Shown here: in pieces, positions 6,754-14,118 of the stretch | How the letters are laid out: each line of letters opens with the position of its first letter | Numbering within the stretch: the first letter of the stretch is position 1 | NCBI GenBank assembly: GCA_031292735.1 | Contig: JARLGP010000262.1 | Span: 1-14,118 of the forward strand | Length of the DNA stretch: 14,118 nucleotides | Reading direction: 5' to 3' | Source: Holophaga sp. | GTDB taxonomy: Bacteria; Acidobacteriota; Holophagae; Holophagales; Holophagaceae | The notes under the pieces: model-generated | Databases searched by the model: none | What the model saw: the letters and a program-made list of their open reading frames with translations, nothing else | Told to the model about the DNA's origin: nothing | Program-made: the position numbers and the translations under genes

Positions 6754-7428
6754 GTGACTTGGCTTTCCTCGGAACCTGATTCCATGGATTTCAGCAACTG
6801 GCGCCGCCTGGCCGAAGAGCAGCTGGGCGGAGAGGAGGCCGACCTTCCCGGCGGGGTCGAACTGCAGCGGGTGGTGCACGAACTGCGGGTGCACCAGCTG
6901 GAGCTGGAGATGCAGAACGAGGCCCTGCGCGAGGCCCGCCTGGTGGCGGAGGCCGGCTGGGAGCGTTTCCAGGACCTGTTCGATTCCGCCCCGGCCGGCT
7001 ACTTCTCGGTGGACGGGCGCGGCATGATCCTGGAAGTGAACCTGGCCGGCGCCCGGCTGCTGGGCATCGACCGGGACATCCTGACCAACCGGGATTTCCG
7101 GCAATTCCTGAGCGGCCCCGACCAGCCCACCTTCACCGCCTTTCTCAGGCAGGGCCTGCAGCGGCAGGAAGCCCCGTCCTGCGAGGTGTCGCTCCCGGGC
7201 GAGCGCGCCACCGGGGTTCCGGTGCGCCTGCAGGGCGCCCGTTCCGCCGACGGCAAGGTGCTGCAGATGGTGGCGCAGAACATCAGCGAGTTGCGCGCCA
7301 TCCAGGGGCGCACGGAGCAGGTCCGCTCGGACCTGCTGAAGCAGGTGGGCCAGCTGGCCACCCGGCTGGAGGCGGCCCATGGCGAGCTGGACGCCATCCG
7401 CAGGAGCCTGGAGGGGCGCGGGAACTAG
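6754..7428 (+). CDS. Standalone PAS-domain protein with flanking coiled coils
   Basis: The GTG at 6754 is chosen because GGAG sits five nt upstream; an ATG at 6784 is an alternative. The 224-aa product has an N-terminal helix with the ELRVHQLELEMQNEALR segment (about 43-59), the coiled coil commonly found before this PAS type. The PAS domain follows (about 70-180; FQDLFDSAPAGYFSVDGRG, then LGIDRDIL). A second heptad-like helix ends the protein (about 185-220; VRSDLLKQVGQLATRL). There is no kinase, GGDEF, HTH or other output domain, so it probably senses a ligand or redox state and works through a partner. It lies 125 bp after the REC-PAS-GGDEF-EAL gene on the same strand, making that protein a candidate partner by position only. 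Its stop codon is one base from the stop of the convergent carbamate kinase gene. Confidence 0.85.
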   Translation: MTWLSSEPDSMDFSNWRRLAEEQLGGEEADLPGGVELQRVVHELRVHQLELEMQNEALREARLVAEAGWERFQDLFDSAPAGYFSVDGRGMILEVNLAGARLLGIDRDILTNRDFRQFLSGPDQPTFTAFLRQGLQRQEAPSCEVSLPGERATGVPVRLQGARSADGKVLQMVAQNISELRAIQGRTEQVRSDLLKQVGQLATRLEAAHGELDAIRRSLEGRGN

Positions 7429-7429
7429 C

Positions 7430-8374
7430 CTAGGCGACGACGCTGGTGCCGGCCTTGCCTTGCAGCGCGGCGGCCAGGTGCTGCGGATCAGTGATGATCG
7501 CCCGGGCCCCGCCGCCCTCCAGGAAGTCCACCACCGCCTGGATCTTGGGCAGCATGCTGCCGGGCTTGAAGTGGCCTTCGGCGATGTACTGCTTGGCTTC
7601 CGCCAGGGTCATGGTGGACAGGGCCTTCTGGTTGGGCTTGCCGAAGTTCAGGCAGACCTTTTCCACCGCGGTGGAGATCACCAGCAGCTCCGCCTTGAGC
7701 TGGCGGGCCATCAGGCTGGAGGCCAGGTCCTTGTCGATCACCGCCGGCACACCGCTGAGATCGCCCTTGGCGTCCTCCACCACGGCGATGCCGCCGCCGC
7801 CCCCGGCCACCACCACGAAACCGGCGTCCAGCAGGCTCTTCACGGCTTCCAGCTCCAGGATCGCCCTGGGCTGGGGCGAGGCCACCACCCGGCGCCAGCC
7901 GCGGCCCGAATCCTCCACCATGGCCCAGCCGTCCTTTTCCCGATGCACCTCCGCCTGTTCCTGGGACATGAACGAGCCGATCGGCTTGTTCGGTTTGAGC
8001 AGGGCCGGATCGTCCTTGTCCACCAGCACCTGGGTCACCACGGTGACCGCGGTGCGGGCCACGCCACGGCGGCGGAACTCGTTGTGCATGGCCCGCTGCA
8101 GCTGGTAGCCCAGCGCGCCCTGGGTGTCCGCCACGCAGGAATCCAGCGGCACCATGTGCAGCTCGGGGGCCGCCAGTTCGGAACGGCGCAGGATGAAGCC
8201 CACCTGGGGGCCGTTGCCATGGGTCACCACCAGCCGCAGATCCTCCTCCTGGAGCATGGAGGCGATGTGCACACAGGTCTGAGCCGCGGCGTCATATTGG
8301 TCGTTCACGGACTGGTGCCCGTTATCCGAAATGAGGGAGTTACCTCCTATGGCGATCACCACGGTCTTGGCCAC
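7430..8374 (-). CDS. arcC: Carbamate kinase
   Basis: This 314-aa protein has the normal length for carbamate kinase, the cytosolic homodimer that interconverts carbamoyl phosphate plus ADP with carbamate plus ATP. Visible motifs are AIGGNSL (8-14), THGNGPQVG (51-59), VVAGGGGGIAVVED, GVPAVIDKDLASSLMA, LVISTAVEKV and a C-terminal GSMLPKIQAVVDF. Translation starts at GTG (8374) with AGGAG six nt upstream. A good promoter lies at 8396-8425. The gene stands alone: no arginine deiminase (arcA), ornithine carbamoyltransferase (arcB) or agmatine pathway gene is in the window. Carbamoyl phosphate must therefore come from genes elsewhere, for example arginine, agmatine, or purine (allantoin/oxamate) breakdown. 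Its only linkage here is to the divergent transporter/ubiX unit. Confidence 0.97.
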   Translation of the reverse strand: MAKTVVIAIGGNSLISDNGHQSVNDQYDAAAQTCVHIASMLQEEDLRLVVTHGNGPQVGFILRRSELAAPELHMVPLDSCVADTQGALGYQLQRAMHNEFRRRGVARTAVTVVTQVLVDKDDPALLKPNKPIGSFMSQEQAEVHREKDGWAMVEDSGRGWRRVVASPQPRAILELEAVKSLLDAGFVVVAGGGGGIAVVEDAKGDLSGVPAVIDKDLASSLMARQLKAELLVISTAVEKVCLNFGKPNQKALSTMTLAEAKQYIAEGHFKPGSMLPKIQAVVDFLEGGGARAIITDPQHLAAALQGKAGTSVVA

Positions 8375-8395
8375 GCTCGACTCCTGAAAGAAAAA

Positions 8396-8425
8396 ATATT
8401 ACCCCTACCCGAAAAAAATTTTCAA
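8396..8425 (-). promoter_or_regulatory. Sigma70-like promoter for carbamate kinase
   Basis: On the minus strand, TTGAAA (8420-8425) and TAATAT (8396-8401) are 18 bp apart in an A/T-rich stretch. The predicted start is near 8389, giving a very short leader of about 15 nt that includes the AGGAG ribosome binding site. Confidence 0.6.
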
Positions 8426-8453
8426 TCTGTTTTCGATATTTCTCAGCAATTTA

Positions 8454-8467
8454 GGATGAGCTCATCC
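8454..8467. promoter_or_regulatory. Perfect 14-bp palindrome, candidate operator
   Basis: GGATGAGCTCATCC is a perfect palindrome, flanked by TT and AA two bases further out. It lies about 29 bp upstream of the arcC -35 box, within the divergent gap shared with the transporter. Its length and position suit a dimeric regulator that could act on either gene. It does not match the Fnr/Anr (TTGAT-N4-ATCAA) consensus. Confidence 0.45.
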
Positions 8468-8552
8468 GTAACACGTTTTTTTGGGCGTCGTTCCAGCTTG
8501 CATCAAGGAAAAAAGCCGTAAAAATAATCTTCCGCCGGTCGCACCCCGGACG

Positions 8553-8610
8553 TATTCTCTATCACCTTTCAATAATGCAACCCCCCTTGCCTCCCTCCCA
8601 CCCCCTCCAA
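8553..8610 (+). promoter_or_regulatory. C-rich, G-poor leader of the transporter gene (possible Rho-loading site)
   Basis: In this 58-nt stretch I count 28 C and only 2 G, ending in a long C/T tract (8581-8608), in a genome whose other sequence is G-rich. Such C-rich, G-poor, unstructured RNA is the known hallmark of rut sites bound by Rho. It sits just before a hairpin and the start codon at 8672. The transporter promoter is probably upstream of it, near 8500-8550, where only weak boxes (TTGCAT, then TAAAAATAAT) are seen. Confidence 0.35.
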
Positions 8611-8628
8611 CGGCCAGCCTCGGCCGTT
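8609..8628 (+). terminator. Leader hairpin before the transporter gene (possible attenuator)
   Basis: A perfect 7-bp stem, AACGGCC (8609-8615) and GGCCGTT (8622-8628), has the loop AGCCTC. It is followed by the U-containing TGGTTCTTTCCC and then the GAGGAG ribosome binding site 32 nt later. It may be an attenuator or pause hairpin; the T-tract is interrupted, so termination would be inefficient. Confidence 0.35.
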
Positions 8629-8671
8629 TGGTTCTTTCCCAAGACGACTGTCCCTCTCTAGAGGAGCTCGC

Positions 8672-10516
8672 ATGCACGCGCAGGCCATCAGTCATCCAAC
8701 CCAGGTCCCCGGGTTGCGGGGCGACTCCAGCATCCGCAAGGTGATCTTCGCCTCCTCCCTGGGAACCTTGTTCGAGTGGTACGACTTCTACCTGTACGGA
8801 ACCCTCGCGGTGTTCTTCGGCGGCCGGTTCTTCCCGGCCCAGAACGAGACCGCCCAGCTGCTGGCCAGCCTGGCCACGTTCGGCGCCGGCTTCGCGGTGC
8901 GGCCGCTGGGAGCGCTGGTGTTCGGCCACATCGGCGACCTGATCGGGCGCAAGTACACGTTCCTGGTGACCATGGCCACCATGGGGCTGTCCACCGCGCT
9001 GGTGGGCCTGCTGCCCACCTACGAAGCCATCGGCATCTGGGCCACCATCATCCTGGTGCTGCTGCGGCTCATGCAGGGCCTGGCCCTGGGCGGCGAGTAC
9101 GGCGGCGCGGCCACCTACGTGGCCGAGCACGTGCCCGACGAACGGCGCGGCTACTACACCAGCTACATCCAGACCACGGCCACCCTGGGCTTTTTCGCCA
9201 GCATGGCGATCATCGGCGGCACCCGCTGGTTCATGGGCGAGGCGGCCTTCAAGGACGGCGTCGGCAACGGCCTGGCCGGCTGGCGCATCCCCTTCCTGTT
9301 CTCCTTCCTGCTGCTGGCGGTGAGCCTCTACATCCGCATGAAGCTGAAGGAAAGCCCCCTGTTCACCAAGCTGAAGAGCGAAGGCAAGGTGTCCAAGAAC
9401 CCCCTGAAGGAAAGTTTCACCCGCCCCGAGAACCTGCGCTACGTGCTGCTGGCGCTGTTCGGCGCCACTGCGGGCCAGGGGGTGGTGTGGTACACCGGGC
9501 AGTTCTACGCCCTCACCTTCCTCCTGGCGGTGCTCAAGCTGCATTGGCTTCCCGCCTACCTGATCGTGTCGGTGGCGCTGCTGCTGGGCGCGCCGTTCTT
9601 CCTGGTGTTCGGCCACCTGTCCGACCGGATCGGGCGCAAGAAGGTGATGCTCTGGGGCTGCCTGCTGGCGGCACTCACCTACGTGCCCATCTACATGGGC
9701 ATGAAGGCCGCCACCCCGGCCCTGGTGGGCGGCGCGAAGGTGGTGATGCTTTCGGCCATCCCGTTCCCCAACCTGGTGGCCCTGATGGCCCTGGTGTTCG
9801 TGCAGATCCTCTACGTCACCATGGTCTACGGCCCCATCGCCGCGTTCCTGGTGGAGCTGTTCCCCACCAACATCCGCTACACCTCCATGTCCCTGCCCTA
9901 CCACCTGGGCAACGGCTGGTTCGGCGGCTTCCTGCCGCTCATCGCCACCGCGCTCACCGCCTCGGCGGTGGCCAAGGAGGCGTTCGGCGCCCACGCCATC
10001 TACGCCGGCCTGCTCTACCCCATCGCCATCGCCCTGGCCACCGTGGTGGTGGGGGCGTTCTTCATCAAGGAGACCCGCGACCACAAGATCGACACGGCCA
10101 TCGGCAAGGAGGTCAGCGTCCAGGAGATCTTCGACTGGGTGGCGGTGCTGGCGGCCCTGGGCATCGGCTTCGTGCTGCTGCTGCAGTGGAGCAGCGACTT
10201 CCTGCCCGACCTGGCGGCGCACAAGGGCTTCATCATGGCCCTCTGGAACAACCTCTGGTATCCGCTGATCGGCGCCATGGCGCTGTGGGCCCTGCCCACC
10301 CTGTTCTTCCGGCTGGAATTCGACCGGCTGCGGGCGCTGGGCATGGTGCTGGCCTGCCAGGCGCTCACCGCGCTGTTCACCTTCAAGCTCTACCAGGCCT
10401 GGGTGGCCCAGGGCGGCGCCTGGAAGTTCTTCGCGTTCACCATCGTGATCGGCATCTACAGTCTGGTGCTGGCCGGGGGCTACGCGTTCGGCCGGCGCAA
10501 GCTGACCACGGCCTAG
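8672..10516 (+). CDS. MFS transporter, metabolite:H+ symporter (MHS) family, with C-terminal membrane extension
   Basis: This is a 614-aa inner-membrane protein. Hallmarks of the MHS branch of the major facilitator superfamily are SSLGTLFEWYDFYLYG in helix 1 (about 28-43), GHIGDLIGRK between helices 2 and 3, RLMQGLALGGEYGGAA in helix 4, GHLSDRIGRKK between helices 8 and 9, and ELFPTNIRYTSMSLPYHLG in helix 11. Members import organic acids, osmolytes or dicarboxylates with protons. The normal 12-helix core ends near residue 465 (KETRDHK). About 140 further residues contain three or four hydrophobic segments (LAALGIGFVLLLQW, WYPLIGAMALWALPTLFF, LACQALTALFTF, FTIVIGIYSLVLAGGYAFG), so the protein is longer than the roughly 430-500 aa of well-known members such as ProP. 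GAGGAG lies five nt before the ATG. ubiX starts 25 bp downstream, suggesting an operon. The substrate is not determined by sequence; an aromatic or unsaturated acid is a guess from ubiX. Confidence 0.93.
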   Translation: MHAQAISHPTQVPGLRGDSSIRKVIFASSLGTLFEWYDFYLYGTLAVFFGGRFFPAQNETAQLLASLATFGAGFAVRPLGALVFGHIGDLIGRKYTFLVTMATMGLSTALVGLLPTYEAIGIWATIILVLLRLMQGLALGGEYGGAATYVAEHVPDERRGYYTSYIQTTATLGFFASMAIIGGTRWFMGEAAFKDGVGNGLAGWRIPFLFSFLLLAVSLYIRMKLKESPLFTKLKSEGKVSKNPLKESFTRPENLRYVLLALFGATAGQGVVWYTGQFYALTFLLAVLKLHWLPAYLIVSVALLLGAPFFLVFGHLSDRIGRKKVMLWGCLLAALTYVPIYMGMKAATPALVGGAKVVMLSAIPFPNLVALMALVFVQILYVTMVYGPIAAFLVELFPTNIRYTSMSLPYHLGNGWFGGFLPLIATALTASAVAKEAFGAHAIYAGLLYPIAIALATVVVGAFFIKETRDHKIDTAIGKEVSVQEIFDWVAVLAALGIGFVLLLQWSSDFLPDLAAHKGFIMALWNNLWYPLIGAMALWALPTLFFRLEFDRLRALGMVLACQALTALFTFKLYQAWVAQGGAWKFFAFTIVIGIYSLVLAGGYAFGRRKLTTA

Positions 10517-10541
10517 GCTATGATGGCCGGGGGGGATCCTG

Positions 10542-11126
10542 ATGACCGGAGCGAAGCGCCTGGTGGTGGGCATCAGCGGGGCCAGCGGCGCCATCCTGGG
10601 CATCGAGCTGCTCCAGGCCATGCGCGCCATTCCGGACTGGGAAACCCACCTGGTGGTGAGCGACGGGGCCCGGCGCACCATCGCCCTGGAGACGCCCTAC
10701 GCCCTGAAGGCGGTGGCCGAACTGGCCACCCGCTTCCATCCGGTGGAGGACGTGGGCGCGCTGATCGCCAGCGGCACCTTCCGGACCTGCGGCATGGTGG
10801 TGGTTCCCTGCAGCATGAAGACCGTGGCGGGCATCGCTTCGGGCTACGCCGACAACCTGCTGCTGCGGGCCGCCGACGTGACCCTCAAGGAGCGGCGCCC
10901 GCTGGTGCTGGTGCCGCGGGAAACCCCGCTGAACCGGGTGCACCTGCGCAACCTGCTGACGGTGGCGGAACTGGGCGCCGTGATCCTGCCGCCGATGCTC
11001 ACCTTCTACACCCGGCCCGCCGGCATCGAGGACATGACCCGGCACGTGGTGGGCCGCATCCTGGATGTGTTCGGCCTGGAACTGCCGGGTTTCCGCCGCT
11101 GGGGTGATCCTAATCCCGCTTCTTGA
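10542..11126 (+). CDS. ubiX: Flavin prenyltransferase UbiX
   Basis: This 194-aa protein is close to E. coli UbiX in length and layout. It attaches a dimethylallyl group to FMN, making prenylated FMN, the cofactor of UbiD-type (de)carboxylases in ubiquinone synthesis and aromatic-acid metabolism. Visible motifs are the N-terminal FMN-binding VGISGASGAILG (9-20), ETHLVVSDGA, the PCSMKT block with S91, the ADNLLLRAADVTLKERRPLVL stretch split around residues 106-126, and the RETPLNRVHLRNLL region that binds the prenyl phosphate. A G-rich ribosome binding site lies five nt before the ATG. The gene sits 25 bp after the MHS transporter and is probably co-transcribed with it. No UbiD decarboxylase is in the window. 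The 3' end overlaps the convergent PilZ gene by 17 bp. A pathway-specific homologue (Pad1/BsdB type) is the alternative. Confidence 0.95.
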   Translation: MTGAKRLVVGISGASGAILGIELLQAMRAIPDWETHLVVSDGARRTIALETPYALKAVAELATRFHPVEDVGALIASGTFRTCGMVVVPCSMKTVAGIASGYADNLLLRAADVTLKERRPLVLVPRETPLNRVHLRNLLTVAELGAVILPPMLTFYTRPAGIEDMTRHVVGRILDVFGLELPGFRRWGDPNPAS

Positions 11127-11493
11127 TCCCCGTGTGGCTGGTGAATTCGGTCTCCACCTGCTCCACGTCCTTGGCGTTGTAGAACACCAGGTTGCGCAGG
11201 TGCTCGAAGCTTTCCAGGCCGAGGATCTTGGTGAACTGGAAGGCGATCCCGTCGTCCAGATGCACCACCACCGTGCCCAGCACCTGGATCTCCACCTCGC
11301 CCTCCACCAGCACGATGGTGATCTCGCACTCGGTGCCCACCGGCAGCCGTTCGCTGGTCTGGATGGACATGCCCTTCATGCTGAGGGAATGGGTCGGCGC
11401 CCCGGACAGGGTGATCCCCCCCGCCTTGATCACCGTATGGGCGGTGACCAGGACACGAGTGAATTCCCTTTTATTGGAGATCTCATGGGTCAT
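11110..11493 (-). CDS. PilZ-domain protein with degenerate second motif
   Basis: The frame is open to 11535, but the ATG at 11493 (MTHEISNKREFTR) places the PilZ N-terminal motif close to the start as usual; the upstream ATG has no ribosome binding site. The 127-aa product shows RxxxR as R9-E-F-T-R13, then a beta-barrel pattern with SLSMKGMSI where [D/N]xSxxG is expected. Here the first position is Ser (S36), while S38 and G41 are kept. After it come LPVGTECEITIVL, VLGTVVV and GIAFQFTKI, then a family-specific tail (FEHLRNLVFYN) seen in many stand-alone PilZ proteins. PilZ proteins bind cyclic di-GMP and alter motility, secretion or enzymes by contact. The S36 change may weaken or abolish binding. 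It lies 115 bp downstream of the hybrid kinase on the same strand. Confidence 0.85.
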   Translation of the reverse strand: MTHEISNKREFTRVLVTAHTVIKAGGITLSGAPTHSLSMKGMSIQTSERLPVGTECEITIVLVEGEVEIQVLGTVVVHLDDGIAFQFTKILGLESFEHLRNLVFYNAKDVEQVETEFTSHTGIKKRD

Positions 11494-11586
11494 GGTGGGT
11501 GCCCTTAGGGGGATCGCTGAGTGCCAATTTACCATTCAATCAAGCAGGGTGAGCGCCGCGTCGGATTTGCAACACCAAATTCTCCC

Positions 11587-11601
11587 ATGGCGGGGCGCCA
11601 T
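11587..11601 (-). terminator. Small hairpin after the hybrid kinase gene
   Basis: A 6-bp stem, ATGGCG (11587-11592) and CGCCAT (11596-11601), with a 3-nt loop lies 8 bp beyond the kinase stop codon. On the minus strand it is followed by GGGAGAATTTGG, a poor T-tract. It could partly separate kinase and PilZ transcription, but is not a convincing terminator. Confidence 0.25.
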
Positions 11602-11608
11602 CCGGCAG

Positions 11609-13813
<2,205 letters not shown>

Positions 13814-13906
13814 GCGCCTCACCCCTTGCCCAGGCCCGTGGAAGGGCCCAACTCCCAGCAACCATCTCACACAATTGGAATTCACCCCTCCGAAAAGGAG
13901 AGGGAA

Positions 13907-14118
13907 TCAGCCAAGCCAGTCGCGGATCTGGCCGGCCACCCAGGCTCCGTCATCCAGCGGCAGGTCGTGGCCGGCCTGGGGGTGGAGCGCCATGGGGCAC
14001 TGCCAGCGGCGGGCGATCGCGCGGGAGCAGCGCGGGTCCACCAGGCCGTCCGCGGCGCCGGCCAGCACCAGGGTCGGGACCGGGGCCGCCCGCGGCGCCC
14101 GGTAGCGGGCGGCGGCCA
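13907..14118 (-). CDS. Alpha/beta-hydrolase, C-terminal part (5' end outside window)
   Basis: The minus strand is open from the window edge to a TGA at 13907-13909, giving 70 residues. They contain PTLVLAGAADGLVDPRCS, a strand-turn that supplies the catalytic Asp in alpha/beta-hydrolases, and QAGHDLPLDDGAWV, the loop carrying the catalytic His, then a last helix RDWLG. This is the normal end of the fold. The nucleophile elbow (GxSxG) lies outside the window, so an esterase, lipase or other hydrolase role cannot be told. It lies 93 bp (or 21 bp with the GTG start) upstream of the hybrid kinase on the same strand, suggesting co-transcription. Confidence 0.8.
   Translation of the reverse strand, partial: AAARYRAPRAAPVPTLVLAGAADGLVDPRCSRAIARRWQCPMALHPQAGHDLPLDDGAWVAGQIRDWLG

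Noticed and set aside
8375..8480. Fnr/Anr box for anaerobic control of arcC
   Set aside because: I looked for TTGAT-N4-ATCAA or a close variant and found none. The palindrome present has a different sequence.
8462..10681. 739-aa ORF antisense to the transporter and the start of ubiX
   Set aside because: It runs through two well-identified genes and their promoter region, and is His/Gln/Gly-rich with no recognisable motif.
11494..11535. Sigma54 promoter suggested by TGGCAC upstream of the PilZ gene
   Set aside because: The -12 element is GATC-like instead of TTGC at the required spacing, so the match fails.

Overview
The window is a chromosomal stretch from a high-GC bacterium. Coding DNA is strongly GC-rich, with long antisense shadow ORFs, and the short intergenic gaps are clearly more AT-rich. 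It looks like core and regulatory genome. I see no transposase, integrase, phage gene, tRNA, rRNA or CRISPR array. The gene mix (CspA-type cold shock protein, E. coli-like UbiX, MHS-family symporter, c-di-GMP signalling genes, DctB-like hybrid kinase) fits a free-living Gram-negative such as a proteobacterium or an acidobacterium. The sequence alone does not settle which.

Left part (1-2664). The 3' end of a Rad50/SbcC-like coiled-coil ATPase converges on a small three-helix membrane protein. That gene is divergent from a 166-aa cytosolic protein, which I relate to a family often mislabelled 'ABC transporter ATPase'. The latter converges on a cspA-family gene across a strong GC hairpin.

Second part (2686-4567, minus strand). 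There is a Tli4-like protein (the family of T6SS lipase immunity proteins, here without signal peptide or cognate effector) and a serine-rich low-complexity protein with a repeated C-terminus. A 279-bp gap separates them from a divergent signalling gene.

Middle (4568-7428, plus strand). A 686-aa REC-PAS-GGDEF-EAL protein has an intact cyclase motif and I-site. Its EAL domain has lost two normally invariant catalytic acidic positions. It is followed by a standalone PAS protein flanked by coiled coils.

Right-middle (7430-11126). Carbamate kinase (minus) is divergent from a two-gene plus-strand unit: an MHS-type MFS transporter with an extra C-terminal membrane module, then ubiX (prenyl-FMN synthase). 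The 297-bp divergent gap holds a good arcC promoter, a perfect 14-bp palindrome, and a C-rich, G-poor leader ending in a hairpin before the transporter. The layout suggests uptake of an organic acid coupled to UbiD-type decarboxylation. No ubiD or arcA/arcB is present here.

Right end (11110-14118, minus strand). An alpha/beta-hydrolase (C-terminal part only), a hybrid histidine kinase with a DctB-like periplasmic dCache sensor and C-terminal receiver, and a PilZ-domain protein lie in a row and may be co-transcribed. The PilZ gene overlaps ubiX tail-to-tail by 17 bp. Together the REC-PAS-GGDEF-EAL protein, the PAS protein, the hybrid kinase and the PilZ protein make c-di-GMP and phosphorelay signalling the main theme. 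I found nothing I can defend as a wholly new system. The best leads are the degenerate EAL domain, the degenerate PilZ motif, the arcC/transporter/ubiX control region and the Tli4-like/serine-rich pair.
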